In this document: piece by piece, positions 16,487-25,043 of the stretch
Position numbering within the stretch: position 1 is the first letter of the stretch
How the letters are laid out: each line of letters begins with the position of its first letter
Assembly (NCBI GenBank): GCA_963803085.1
Contig: CAWDLE010000018.1
Coordinates: 61,146-125,145, forward strand
DNA from: JACVRW01 sp963803085
GTDB lineage: Bacteria; Actinomycetota; Thermoleophilia; Solirubrobacterales; Thermoleophilaceae
DNA: 64,000 bases
Direction: 5' to 3'
Made by a program: the position numbers and the translations under genes
The notes under the pieces: generated by a model
What the model was told of the DNA's origin: nothing
The model's input: the letters and a program-made list of their open reading frames with translations, nothing else
Database searches by the model: none

Positions 16487-18178
16487 GTGGCAGTGCATAC
16501 CCAGGGCTCACTTCTGGATGACCGCTATCGGGTACTGAGGCACCTCGGCTCGGGCGGCATGGCGTCGGTCCTCCTCTGTGAGGACGAGCGCCTTGGACGG
16601 CAGGTTGCCGTGAAGCGCCTGCATGCCGACAGCCCCGTGGACGTGGAGCAGCGCTTCACCCGCGAGGCGAAGCTCGGGGCGTCGCTGAACCACCCGAACC
16701 TCGTTTCGGTGTTCGACACCGCCACCGACGACGAGGGTGTCCTGATCGTCATGGAGTACGTGGAGGGCGAGCCGTTGTCGCGCATGCTTCGCCGCGGGCC
16801 GCTCCGGCCCGAGGAGGTGGCGAGCATGGTGCACGACCTCGGCGACGCGCTCGACCATGCGCACTCCCAGGGCGTGGTCCACCGCGATGTGAAGCCCGGG
16901 AACGTGCTGATTCGCGATGACGGCGTCACGAAGCTCGCCGACCTCGGTATCGCGACCGCGTCGGACGGGACCAAGATCACGCGTAGCGGCACCGTGCTCG
17001 GGACGGCCGCGTACATGGCGCCCGAGCAGCTCGACGGCCGCGGGGCGGGGCCCCAGGCGGACGTTTACGCGCTCGCTGCGATCAGCTTCGAGGCACTAAG
17101 CGGCAGGCGCCCGCGGGAGGGCGCCACACCGATCGAGATCGCGCACAGGATCGCGACGGAGGGTGCGCCCGACCTGCTGGACGCGTGGCCCACCGCTCCC
17201 AAGGAGGCCGCGCGGGTGCTCAAGCGCGGCATGGCTCTCGAGCCCGAGGACCGGCCTTCGTCCGCCGGCGACTTCGCGAGCGAGCTCACCCGGGCGCTCG
17301 AGGAGGCGCCGGAGACGACGCGCCAGACGCGCCGCCTGTTCGGGCGCGGATCGAAGGCCGCCGCGGCGGGCGCCGCCGGAGCCGCCGCAGCCGGCGCGGC
17401 CCGCGCCCAGGGCGCCGCAGCGCAACTGCGGCCGGCCGCACCGTCGAGGCCCGACCCGGAGCCTCCCGCACGCGAGCCGGACACCACCCCCACCCCGCGG
17501 CACCCTCCAGCCGCCGCCGCGCGTCCGCCCGCAGCATCGCCTCCGCGGCGCACGCCTTCGCCCGCTGCCCCGCCTCCGCGCCGCACGCCGCCGCCGGCCG
17601 CGAGGCGCGACGGTGACGGCCGTGGTCGCCCGCGTACCGGCGCCATCGCGCTCGCCGCCGTATTCATCGCGCTTGCGATTGCCACGATCGCGGGTGCCTT
17701 TCTCTCCGGTGGAGACGACGGCAACTCGCCGCCGTCGAGCGCCGACAACACGCCCGCGCAGCCGCAGGCAGACGCGAACACTAAGAAGGAGCCCAAGGCC
17801 AAGAAGGAGTCGAAGGCCGATAAGGAGCCGAACGAGCCTGCTGCCTCGGCGCCGCCGCCCGCCGAGGAGCAGAGCGACTCGGGTTCGTCCGGCGAGGCGC
17901 GCGGCGCCCAGCTGAACGACCAGGGCTTCGAGCTCATGAGCGCAGGTGACTACGACGGCGCGATCCCGGTGCTCCAGGAGGCCGTGAACTCGTTCCCGCC
18001 CGGCACCGACAACCTCAACTACGCCTACGCGCTGTTCAACCTCGGCAAGTCACTGCGTCTCGCCGGTCGGCCGGAGGAGGCAATCCCGATCCTCGAGCAG
18101 CGGCTCAAGATCCCGAACCAGACCGACGCTGTCCAGGCCGAGCTCGATCAGGCCAAGCGGGACGCCGGCCGGAGCTAG
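16487..18178 (+). CDS. PknB-like Ser/Thr protein kinase with TPR-like outer domain
   Basis: 563 residues from GTG. Kinase domain at about 10-268: glycine loop LGSGGMASV, VAVKRL Lys, HRDVKPGNVLI catalytic loop, DLG (for DFG), APE in TAAYMAPEQL. Then a long Ala/Pro/Arg-rich linker (about 285-385), one transmembrane helix (GAIALAAVFIALAIATIAGAF), a Lys/Glu-rich stalk, and a C-terminal domain of about 90 residues with two TPR-like helices (LNDQGFELMSAGDYDGAIPV and FNLGKSLRLAGRPEEAIPIL). It is a receptor kinase whose outside part probably binds protein or cell-wall material in place of PASTA repeats. Its stop overlaps the convergent epimerase gene in CTAG. Confidence 0.9.
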   Translation: MAVHTQGSLLDDRYRVLRHLGSGGMASVLLCEDERLGRQVAVKRLHADSPVDVEQRFTREAKLGASLNHPNLVSVFDTATDDEGVLIVMEYVEGEPLSRMLRRGPLRPEEVASMVHDLGDALDHAHSQGVVHRDVKPGNVLIRDDGVTKLADLGIATASDGTKITRSGTVLGTAAYMAPEQLDGRGAGPQADVYALAAISFEALSGRRPREGATPIEIAHRIATEGAPDLLDAWPTAPKEAARVLKRGMALEPEDRPSSAGDFASELTRALEEAPETTRQTRRLFGRGSKAAAAGAAGAAAAGAARAQGAAAQLRPAAPSRPDPEPPAREPDTTPTPRHPPAAAARPPAASPPRRTPSPAAPPPRRTPPPAARRDGDGRGRPRTGAIALAAVFIALAIATIAGAFLSGGDDGNSPPSSADNTPAQPQADANTKKEPKAKKESKADKEPNEPAASAPPPAEEQSDSGSSGEARGAQLNDQGFELMSAGDYDGAIPVLQEAVNSFPPGTDNLNYAYALFNLGKSLRLAGRPEEAIPILEQRLKIPNQTDAVQAELDQAKRDAGRS

Positions 18179-19092
18179 GCAGCGACCCGGCCGGCGCTGG
18201 CCGCGGCCAGCTGATGCGCTAGGCCGGACCTGAGATCTGTGCGCGGCTGGTAGCCGAGTTCGGCGGCCGCCTTGCGCCCGCACCCGTGCGTCACGCGAGC
18301 CTCCGCGGCGGAGCCCGGGGTGGTCGCCAGCGGGGCGGGGCGGCCGAACGCCTCCTCCAGGACATCAAGCGCTGCGCGAAGGCCCACGGACCGCCAGCCC
18401 GAGACGTTGTACGCCTCACCGGCGCGGCCGCGGCGCAGCGAACCGAGGATGCCCGCCACCGCGTCGTCGACATAGGTGAAGTCGCGGGCGCTGCCAGGCG
18501 CCGCGTGCCACGGGAGCGCTCGCCCCGCCCAGAGACTGTCGATCCAGCGCGCGAACGCCATCTCCGGTCGCTGCCCCGGCCCGTAGACGCTGAAGGGACG
18601 GACGATCACCGCGTCGGCGCCGTGCTCACGCACGACGTCCTCGGCCGCAACCTTGCTCGCCGCGTAGGGGTTGAGCGGCGCCGCGGGCGCGTGCTCGGGG
18701 GTCGGCAGCTCGTGCGCGTTCCCATACACGGACGAGCTCGACACAAGCACGAAGCGAGCCCCGGCCGCGCTCGCGGTGCGCACGAGCCGTCCGGTGAGCC
18801 CGACGTTCGTCTCGTGGAACGCCGCGCGCGACCGGCGCGTTCGCACTCCCGGGAGCGCGGCGAGGTGGATCACCGCATCGACGCCGGTCAGATGGGCCGG
18901 TTCGGCGCAGGCGATCGTGACCTCCGCGCCGCGGGCCGCAAGCACTGCGGCGGCGGCCTGGCCGGTGCTCTCGGCATAGCGGCCCGACAGGTCATCGACG
19001 ATTCGCACGTCGATGCCCTGCTCGAGCAGTGCGGCGCAGAGTCGGCTGCCGATGAAGCCGAGCCCACCGGTGACCAGCACGCGTTCACCCAT
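18175..19092 (-). CDS. NAD-dependent sugar epimerase/dehydratase (GalE-like SDR)
   Basis: 305 residues. Rossmann start VTGGLGFIGSRL, the AVIHLAAL segment, the catalytic SSSVYGN and YAASK (YxxxK) motifs and a late VRPFSVYGPGQRPEMA stretch are all those of extended short-chain dehydrogenases acting on nucleotide sugars. The specific sugar is unknown. The start overlaps the upstream lipoprotein gene by 8 bases on the same strand, so the pair forms an operon despite unrelated products. Confidence 0.87.
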   Translation of the reverse strand: MGERVLVTGGLGFIGSRLCAALLEQGIDVRIVDDLSGRYAESTGQAAAAVLAARGAEVTIACAEPAHLTGVDAVIHLAALPGVRTRRSRAAFHETNVGLTGRLVRTASAAGARFVLVSSSSVYGNAHELPTPEHAPAAPLNPYAASKVAAEDVVREHGADAVIVRPFSVYGPGQRPEMAFARWIDSLWAGRALPWHAAPGSARDFTYVDDAVAGILGSLRRGRAGEAYNVSGWRSVGLRAALDVLEEAFGRPAPLATTPGSAAEARVTHGCGRKAAAELGYQPRTDLRSGLAHQLAAASAGRVAA

Positions 19093-19693
19093 CGAGTTCG
19101 ATCATGACGTTTTCGAAATCGACCTCAGCGCTCTCCATGAGCGCCGGACCGCTGTCCTCGTCGCCGTGGCGGCGGAACGAGGGCGGCTCGACCGTCGCGC
19201 GCAGCGTGTACGCCCCGTCGCGGGGAATGCGGAAGTTGTCGGCGTAGTGGAAGAACTCCGCGTAGTAGAAGCTGAGCGGCCGCTTCTCGACGCGCTCCCC
19301 ATTCTCGTCCAACACCTCGAGGGTCACGCCGGCATCGGGGACGATGCGCCCTGAGTCCCGCTCGATCGGGATGATTTCCAGGTGCGCGGTTTCGCCATGC
19401 GCCGGGTCACGCCAGACGACCCGCCCGTTCTCGGTTCGGAACCAGCCCTCGGCGGGCTCCTTGATGTATGCGATTCGCCACGGGCCGCTTTCCGTGGCCC
19501 CACCCTCCGCGGCGATCTCCTCCTCGAGGACGGAGTACTGCGCGGCCACGCCCTCCGGTACGTCGCTGATGGCCGGCTCGGCGGACGTTGTGGTCGGCGT
19601 CGTGCCGGTTGCCGATACGCGGCCCTCGTCCTCGCCGCAGGCCGAGACGGCGAGGGCGACCACAGCGCCGCCCAGAATCACGAGACGCTTCAC
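19085..19693 (-). CDS. Iron-transport-type lipoprotein (Tp34/P19-like)
   Basis: 202 residues from GTG 19693 (GGTAGGA upstream). A lipoprotein signal ends at AVSACG, so the Cys is lipidated. The mature part has a low-complexity Thr linker and then a beta-sandwich domain with AHLEIIPIERDSGRIVPDAG and FFHYADNFRIPRDGAYTLRA, followed by RRHGDED. These match the Tp34/P19 iron/copper-binding family, whose His and Met residues hold the metal for an FTR1-type permease. The permease is not in the window. Two tandem DtxR-like palindromes stand directly upstream, which supports iron control. The family call is from memory of motifs. Confidence 0.75.
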   Translation of the reverse strand: MKRLVILGGAVVALAVSACGEDEGRVSATGTTPTTTSAEPAISDVPEGVAAQYSVLEEEIAAEGGATESGPWRIAYIKEPAEGWFRTENGRVVWRDPAHGETAHLEIIPIERDSGRIVPDAGVTLEVLDENGERVEKRPLSFYYAEFFHYADNFRIPRDGAYTLRATVEPPSFRRHGDEDSGPALMESAEVDFENVMIELDG

Positions 19694-19707
19694 TCCTACC
19701 TCCGAAG

Positions 19708-19741
19708 TTAGGGTTCCCTAATACGACTTAGGGCACCCTAA
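19708..19741 (-). promoter_or_regulatory. Two tandem palindromic metal-regulator boxes
   Basis: TTAGGGTTCCCTAA (19708-19721) and TTAGGGCACCCTAA (19728-19741): two perfect inverted repeats TTAGGG-N2-CCCTAA with centres exactly 20 bp apart, about two helical turns. They lie 15 bases before the GTG of the Tp34/P19-like lipoprotein and before the end of the LLM gene. The half-site is close to the TTAGG half of DtxR/IdeR boxes. Binding of an iron-responsive repressor as two dimers on the same helix face is the natural reading. Confidence 0.65.
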
Positions 19742-19755
19742 CAGCAAATGCCGAC

Positions 19756-20751
19756 TCACGGAGTCTGGATTGCGGATGCCAGCTGGTCGACGATCACGGC
19801 GCGGTCACCGAACGGCATCGCAAGGAAGGTCGTGGCACCCGCGCGCTCGTACTCGGCGAGGTGCTCCTCCATCTCCGCGGGCCGGCAGCAGACCGCCGAG
19901 CTGTCGATCAGCTCAGGCGTGAGCGCGGCCGCGGCGCCGGCGCGGTCGCCCGTCATCCAGAGGCGCTGCACCTCGCGCGCGGCGTCGCCCTGGCCCGAGC
20001 GCTCGGCCGCCTCGACGTAGAAGTTCTTCCCCTTCGCGCCCATCCCGCCGAGGTACACGCCGAGCCACGGACGGGCGAGATCGCGGGCGCGGTCGATGTC
20101 CTCGTCCACGCAGACCATCACCACCGGCGAGATGTCCACGTCCGTGCCTCTGAACGGCTCGGCCAGTTCGGCGCTGAAACGCGACGGCAGCCAGCCATCC
20201 GCGATCAGCGCCGTCTGCTCAATCGCCCTTGGCCCCATCGAGCCGAGATAGATCGGGATGCGGTCCTGCACCGGCCGGGCCAGCAGCTTGAGCGGCTTGC
20301 CCAGCCCAGAACCGCCGTCCACCGGCAGGCGGAACTCCTCGCCCTCGTACTCGAGCGGCGCCTCGCGCGCGAGCGCCGCCCGGACGATCTCCACGTACTC
20401 GCGGGTGCGCGCGAGCGGACGCGAGAACGGCACGCCGTGCCAGCCCTCCGATACCTGCGGGCCGGACACTCCTAGCCCGAGCCGGAAGCGCCCGCCTGAC
20501 AGGACGTCGAGCGTGACCGCCGTCATCGCGGTCATCGCAGGCGTGCGCCCCGGGATCTGCATCAGCCCCGAGCCGAGTGCCACCCGCTCTGTAACCGCTG
20601 TCAGATGCCCGAGGACCGAGACCGCGTCCTGGCCCCACGCCTCGGCCACCCACACCGAGTCGAGCCCGGCTTGATCGGCCTGGCGGGCCAGCGAGATCTG
20701 TTCCTCCGGAGAGAACCAGGGCCAGTAGGCCAGGAATAGCCCTATGCGCAC
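19756..20751 (-). CDS. LLM-class F420-dependent oxidoreductase
   Basis: 331 residues from GTG 20751. The luciferase-like TIM barrel begins RIGLFLAYWPWFSPEEQI; RVALGSGLMQIPGRTPAMTA and GGRFRLGLGVSGPQVSEGWH are family motifs for the deazaflavin pocket, and ARPVQDRIPIYLGSMGPRA follows. F420-dependent enzymes of this class reduce or oxidise diverse substrates; the substrate is unknown. The 1029-residue open frame reaching 22845 is an artefact: everything beyond this start is antisense to other genes. It is divergent from the acyl-CoA dehydrogenase with only 9 bases between starts. Confidence 0.87.
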   Translation of the reverse strand: MRIGLFLAYWPWFSPEEQISLARQADQAGLDSVWVAEAWGQDAVSVLGHLTAVTERVALGSGLMQIPGRTPAMTAMTAVTLDVLSGGRFRLGLGVSGPQVSEGWHGVPFSRPLARTREYVEIVRAALAREAPLEYEGEEFRLPVDGGSGLGKPLKLLARPVQDRIPIYLGSMGPRAIEQTALIADGWLPSRFSAELAEPFRGTDVDISPVVMVCVDEDIDRARDLARPWLGVYLGGMGAKGKNFYVEAAERSGQGDAAREVQRLWMTGDRAGAAAALTPELIDSSAVCCRPAEMEEHLAEYERAGATTFLAMPFGDRAVIVDQLASAIQTP

Positions 20752-20760
20752 GCTGGCATT

Positions 20761-21951
20761 ATGGGGCGTATGACGCCCGCGACGACCCAGGCCGTGCTGC
20801 CGTTGGTGCCCTCGGACGAGGAGCGCCAGATCCGCGAAGCGGTGCGCGGCATCTGCGACGGCTTCCCCGAGGACTACGCGCGCCAGAAGTACGCGGCCGG
20901 CGAGCCGCCCACCGAGTTGTGGGACGCGCTCGCCGAGAAGGGCTACCTCGGCGTGAACCTGCCCGAGGAGTGGGGCGGCGGCGGGCTCGGCATGAGCGGG
21001 CTCGCAACCGTGGGGGAGGAGATCGCCGCGGCCGGCAAGTCGCTGTTGTTGATCGTGGTGTCGCCCGCGATCGTCGGGAACATCCTCGCGCGCCATGGGA
21101 CCGACGAGCAGAAGGAGCGCTGGCTGCGCGGAATCGCAGCGGGCACCACGAAGATCGCCTTCGCGATCACCGAGCCGGACGCGGGCACGAACTCGCACAA
21201 CCTCTCGACATCCGTGGAGCGGCGCGGTGACAAGCTCGTCCTGCGCGGGCAGAAGACCTACATCTCGGGTGTGGAACACGCGGACGCCGTGCTGGTGGTG
21301 GCGCGGAGCCGGATGCCGGACGGCGCGCTTGGCCTCCCGTCGCTCGCGATCGTGGACGTGGACATGCCCGGATTCACGCGCGACGAGATCCCGATGCCCT
21401 ACCTCGGCCCGGACAAGCAGTGGACGCTCTTCTTCGACGACGTCCAGCTTGAGGAGGAGCGCCTCATCGGGGGCGAGGGAGGCGGCCTCGGTCCGGTGTT
21501 CGACGGGCTCAACCCCGAGCGCATCATGGGCGCCTCGATCGCGTGCGGAGCCGGCCGGCGCGCGCTCGCCAAGGCGGCGGCGTACGCCAACGAGCGGGAG
21601 GTGTGGGGCGCGCCGATCGGAACGCATCAGGGAGTCGCGCACCCGCTTGCCGAGGCCAAGATCGAGCTCGAGCTGGCCCGCCTGATGACCCAGAAGGCGT
21701 GCGCGCTCTACGACGCCGGCGTGCCCGGCGCGGGCGAGGCGAGCAACATGGCGAAGTACGCCGCCGCCGAGGCCGCGATCAAGTGCGTGGACCGAGCGAT
21801 CCAGGCGCACGGCGGGAACGGCTTCGCGCTCGAGTACGGCCTCTCGGATATGTGGTGGGGCGTGCGCCTCACCCGGACCGCGCCCGTCTCGCGCGAGATG
21901 ATCCTGAACTACGTGGCCGAGCACTCCTTGGGACTGCCGAAGAGCTACTAG
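20761..21951 (+). CDS. Acyl-CoA dehydrogenase
   Basis: 396 residues (ATG 20770 also possible). The three-domain FAD fold is complete: helical N-terminus with GYLGVNLPEEWGGGGLGMSG, middle domain with AFAITEPDAGTNSHNLST (FAD/substrate loop) and LRGQKTYISGVEHADAV, and a C-terminal helical domain with QAHGGNGFALEYGLSDMWWG. The position of the catalytic base cannot be fixed by eye; the motif around RTAPVSREMILNYVAEHSLG fits. It catalyses the first step of beta-oxidation or a branched/short-chain variant. No electron-transfer flavoprotein gene is near. Confidence 0.9.
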   Translation: MGRMTPATTQAVLPLVPSDEERQIREAVRGICDGFPEDYARQKYAAGEPPTELWDALAEKGYLGVNLPEEWGGGGLGMSGLATVGEEIAAAGKSLLLIVVSPAIVGNILARHGTDEQKERWLRGIAAGTTKIAFAITEPDAGTNSHNLSTSVERRGDKLVLRGQKTYISGVEHADAVLVVARSRMPDGALGLPSLAIVDVDMPGFTRDEIPMPYLGPDKQWTLFFDDVQLEEERLIGGEGGGLGPVFDGLNPERIMGASIACGAGRRALAKAAAYANEREVWGAPIGTHQGVAHPLAEAKIELELARLMTQKACALYDAGVPGAGEASNMAKYAAAEAAIKCVDRAIQAHGGNGFALEYGLSDMWWGVRLTRTAPVSREMILNYVAEHSLGLPKSY

Positions 21952-22901
21952 GGCAAGCGCCTGAACCAGTGGAGCGATAGGGCGGCGCCGCCGAGCAGCA
22001 GGAGAACCCCGGCGCCCGCGAAGCCCGCCGTGATCTCCCTCGGCTCGTCGCGCTTGGCAACCTGCGAGCCGAGCCGCTCGTAGACCTGCTTCAGCTCCGA
22101 CCGGTCGTTGGCCTCGAAGTAGCGGCCGCCCGTCCTGTCGGCCAGGCTGCGCAGGGTCTCTCGGTCGGGCGGTACCGCCCGAGTCTGCACGCCGTTGGGG
22201 GTTTCCACCTCGATCGTCCCGCCGTCCGTGCCGAGCGCGACGGTGTAGATCGGGACCTTGAGGCGCGCGGCCTCGTCGGCAAGCGGCAGCGGGTCCCGCC
22301 CATGGGTCGAGGCCCCGTCGGACAGGAGAACGATCGCCGCAGGCGCCGGGCGCCCGCGTGTGCCCGTCTCCCTCACAAGGCCCAGCGAGGTGGCGAGGGC
22401 GTCCCCGGTGGCCGTGCCGCCACTCGAGCGCAGCTGCTCGAGGGCCGTTCGAACCGGTGCTCGATCCGTGACCGGCGGCTCTGTCGTCTGCACGGCGTGG
22501 TTGAAGATGACCGCGCCCACCCTGACCTCCCGGGGGACGCCGTCCAGGAACTCGAGTCCAGCCTCGCGTGCCGCGACCAGTCGGGATGGCGGCACGTCGG
22601 TGGCCTGCATCGATCCGGACACATCGGTGGTGAGCACGATCGAGGCGCGCTCGTCCGGAACCGCCACCGTGATCTCCGGCCGAGCCAGCGCGAGCGCCAA
22701 CCCGGCAAGCGCGATCGCGTAGAGCCCGTAGGGCGCGTGCCGGCGCCAGCCCGGGCGGCGCGGTGCCACCGAGGCGAGCAGCGCGGGATTCGCGAAGGCC
22801 GCGGCGGCACGCTCGGCCCTGCGCGAATGCGCGCGGTAGATCCACACGGAGACCGGGAGGGCCAGCAGCGTCAGGAGCAGGAGGGGGGACTGGAAGCTCA
22901 C
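21948..22901 (-). CDS. VWA-domain membrane protein, BatA-like (second copy in operon)
   Basis: 317 residues: N-terminal membrane segment (FQSPLLLLTLLALPVSVWIY), a second helix near 60-75, a von Willebrand A domain (about 88-285) with a complete MIDAS, DVSGSM plus the later Thr and Asp in GTATGDA and LLSDGAS, and a C-terminal helix (AGFAGAGVLLLLGGAALSL). The layout is that of BatA/BatB aerotolerance proteins. It is clearly paralogous to the VWA protein at 24105-25043, sharing start and end sequences (MSF-SPLLLL, EITAGFA). The HtrA gene sits between the two copies. Its stop overlaps the acyl-CoA dehydrogenase stop in CTAG. Confidence 0.88.
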   Translation of the reverse strand: MSFQSPLLLLTLLALPVSVWIYRAHSRRAERAAAAFANPALLASVAPRRPGWRRHAPYGLYAIALAGLALALARPEITVAVPDERASIVLTTDVSGSMQATDVPPSRLVAAREAGLEFLDGVPREVRVGAVIFNHAVQTTEPPVTDRAPVRTALEQLRSSGGTATGDALATSLGLVRETGTRGRPAPAAIVLLSDGASTHGRDPLPLADEAARLKVPIYTVALGTDGGTIEVETPNGVQTRAVPPDRETLRSLADRTGGRYFEANDRSELKQVYERLGSQVAKRDEPREITAGFAGAGVLLLLGGAALSLHWFRRLP

Positions 22902-22908
22902 GATCGCC

Positions 22909-24090
22909 CTACGGGTTTGCCGGTCGCGTGCCGAGGGTGATGTCGAACTGCTGGGTTCGGCCGTCGCGCTCCACCTCGACCGTCACCGAGTCGCCCGGCT
23001 GCTTGCCGTCCAGCGCGCCGGTGATGTCGTCGGGCTCGGAGACCGTGCGGCCGTCCACGGAGCGGACCACGTCGCCTGAGCGCAGTCCGGCGCGCTGCGC
23101 CGGTCCGCTCGGGGTGACCTCCTGCACCTCCACGCCGGCGGCGCCGGCGGCGGTGCTCACGCCGAGGTATGGGCGCTCGATCGTCTGCCCGCTCGCCAGC
23201 CTCGGCACGACCTCTCGAACGGTGTTCGCCGGCACGGCGAATCCCACCCCGACGTTGCCACCGCCCCCGCCCGCGGTCGCGATCTGAGAGTTCACGCCGA
23301 CCACGCGTCCCTTCCCGTCCACCAGCGGCCCGCCCGAGTTCCCGGGGTTGATCGCCGCGTCGGTCTGAATCACCTCGTCGATCGAGAAGCCGTTCGGCGA
23401 CTGGATCTCACGACCCAGACCCGACACGATTCCTGCGGTGGCCGTCCTGTCGAGGCCGAACGGGTGGCCGATGGCCACGACCTCGTCCCCGACCCGCACG
23501 GCGTCGGAGTCGGCGAACGTGAGCGGACTCAGCGATCCGACGCTCGACGGGTCCACGCGCAGGACGGCGAGGTCGGTCGAGGGGTCCGAGCCGAGCACCT
23601 CGGCGTCGATCGTTGCGCCCGAGTCGCCGAAGCGAACGCTTGCCTGGCTCGACTCTCCCACCACGTGCGCGTTCGTGACGATCGTTCCACGCTTGTCGAT
23701 CACGAAGCCGGTGCCCGAGCCGCCGCCGACCTGGACCGCCACGACGCCGTCGGCCACCGCGGCGTAGACGCGGCCGGCGTTCGCACTCGACGCCGCTCCG
23801 CCGGTCGCAGCGGGCAGCGGCGCCTCGGCAGCCGGCCGCGATGCCGGATCCGAGCCGGTCAGGTCGCCGACCACCACGCCACCCCCCACAAGCAGCGCGG
23901 CGGCCAGCGCACCCGCTGCGGCTGCGCGCAGCCTTCCGCGCGACGACGCGGCCGGCCGCGGGTCGCTCGGTTGTTCCGGTGCGGGCGCTTCAGGCGCGGG
24001 CACCTCCGCACGCGGACGGGGCGGCGCCGCCCAATCGTGGGCCGCGCGCGAGCCATTCCTACCGCTCCAGAGTCCCACCGGCTCGGTCAT
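22909..24090 (-). CDS. HtrA/DegP-type serine protease, membrane-anchored, with PDZ domain
   Basis: 393 residues from ATG 24090, supported by AAAGGAG upstream. A proline-rich cytoplasmic leader (about 1-60) is followed by one transmembrane helix (AAAAGALAAALLVGGGVVVG), a trypsin-like domain (about 105-280) with His in TNAHVVG, Asp in STDLAVLRVD and Ser in NPGNSGGPLVDG, and a C-terminal PDZ domain (about 295-385, with LGVSTAAGAAGVEV and GDVVRSVDG). It degrades or senses damaged proteins outside the membrane. Its place between two VWA genes in a MoxR operon is unusual and suggests a shared envelope task. Confidence 0.9.
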   Translation of the reverse strand: MTEPVGLWSGRNGSRAAHDWAAPPRPRAEVPAPEAPAPEQPSDPRPAASSRGRLRAAAAGALAAALLVGGGVVVGDLTGSDPASRPAAEAPLPAATGGAASSANAGRVYAAVADGVVAVQVGGGSGTGFVIDKRGTIVTNAHVVGESSQASVRFGDSGATIDAEVLGSDPSTDLAVLRVDPSSVGSLSPLTFADSDAVRVGDEVVAIGHPFGLDRTATAGIVSGLGREIQSPNGFSIDEVIQTDAAINPGNSGGPLVDGKGRVVGVNSQIATAGGGGGNVGVGFAVPANTVREVVPRLASGQTIERPYLGVSTAAGAAGVEVQEVTPSGPAQRAGLRSGDVVRSVDGRTVSEPDDITGALDGKQPGDSVTVEVERDGRTQQFDITLGTRPANP

Positions 24091-24104
24091 GTCCAAGTCT
24101 CCTT

Positions 24105-25043
24105 TCATGGAAGCCTTCCGCCTGCCCTCAGCGAGAGCCCGGCGGCGGCGAGCAGTAGCGCCATCCCTCCGGCCGCGAAGCCGGCGGTGATCTCGCGCTT
24201 CTCTGGACGGGTCCCGATCTGCGACCCGAGGCGCTTGTAGACGGCATCGAGCTGGTCGCCGTCGTCCACGCCGAAGCTGTCGCCTCCGGAGGCGCGGGCG
24301 ATCTCCGCCATCGTCTCTGGATCCGGGGGCACGGGCAGGGTGTTGCCGCTGCTGTCGGTGATCGTCCCGCCGGACGTGCCGAGCGAGACCGTGTGGACCG
24401 GAACGCCTGCGTCACGCGCCTCGCGCGCGACCTCCACGGGGTCCCGCCCCGTGGTGGTCTTGCCGTCGGACAGCAGCACGATTGCGGCGGGCGGCCGCTT
24501 CTTTCCCTGGCCCTTCAGCAGTTGAAGCGCCTGAGCGAGCGCATCGCCGGTGGCGGTGCTTCCGTCGGCGTTGAGGCTCGCGAGATGCGCCCGAACGCGC
24601 TCACGGTCCTGGGTGGGCGCCACGACGGAGCTCGGTGTCGTCGAGAAGCCCACGGCGCCCACGCGCAGCTCGTCGGGCACGCCGTCCAGAAAGGCGGCCG
24701 CCGCGCTGCGCGCCGCATCCATTCGGCTCGGGTCGACATCGGTCGCGAGCATGGAGCGCGAGGCGTCCGTCACGAGCACGACGCTGGCACGCTCCACCGG
24801 CACGGCGATGGTCGCGTGCGGCCGTGCAAGGGCGACCGCGAGCGCCGCCAGCGCCAGGGCGGCCACCGCGGCGGGAATGTGACGCCTCCAGAGCGGGGTG
24901 GCCGCCACCGCGCCCGCCAGCACCGGCACGCCTGGGAAGCGGGCGCTGTAGCGCCCGGGGCGCCGCCGCAGCCACGTGTACCCAGCCGCGAGCAGCGGCA
25001 GGGCCGCGAGCGAGAGCAGCAGGAGTGGGGAGGCGAAGCTCAT
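24105..25043 (-). CDS. VWA-domain membrane protein, BatA-like (first copy in operon)
   Basis: 312 residues with the same build as the protein at 21948-22901: N-terminal helix (FASPLLLLSLAALPLLAAGY), second helix, VWA domain with MIDAS residues in DASRSM (the canonical DxSxS read as DASRS) and LLSDGKTTTGRDP, and a C-terminal helix. It overlaps the DUF58 gene by 4 bases (ATGA). In known MoxR clusters VWA proteins are metal-dependent adaptors acted on by the MoxR ATPase. Confidence 0.88.
   Translation of the reverse strand: MSFASPLLLLSLAALPLLAAGYTWLRRRPGRYSARFPGVPVLAGAVAATPLWRRHIPAAVAALALAALAVALARPHATIAVPVERASVVLVTDASRSMLATDVDPSRMDAARSAAAAFLDGVPDELRVGAVGFSTTPSSVVAPTQDRERVRAHLASLNADGSTATGDALAQALQLLKGQGKKRPPAAIVLLSDGKTTTGRDPVEVAREARDAGVPVHTVSLGTSGGTITDSSGNTLPVPPDPETMAEIARASGGDSFGVDDGDQLDAVYKRLGSQIGTRPEKREITAGFAAGGMALLLAAAGLSLRAGGRLP

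Noticed and set aside
17330..17640. Ala/Pro/Arg-rich repetitive stretch inside the kinase gene
   Set aside because: Low-complexity linker typical of actinobacterial PknB-like kinases rather than an inserted element.
20752..22845. Minus-strand open frame of over 1000 codons extending the LLM oxidoreductase upstream
   Set aside because: The extension is antisense to the acyl-CoA dehydrogenase and out of frame with the VWA gene, has Arg/Gly/His-rich composition and no domain; a GTG start at 20751 fits the LLM family start.
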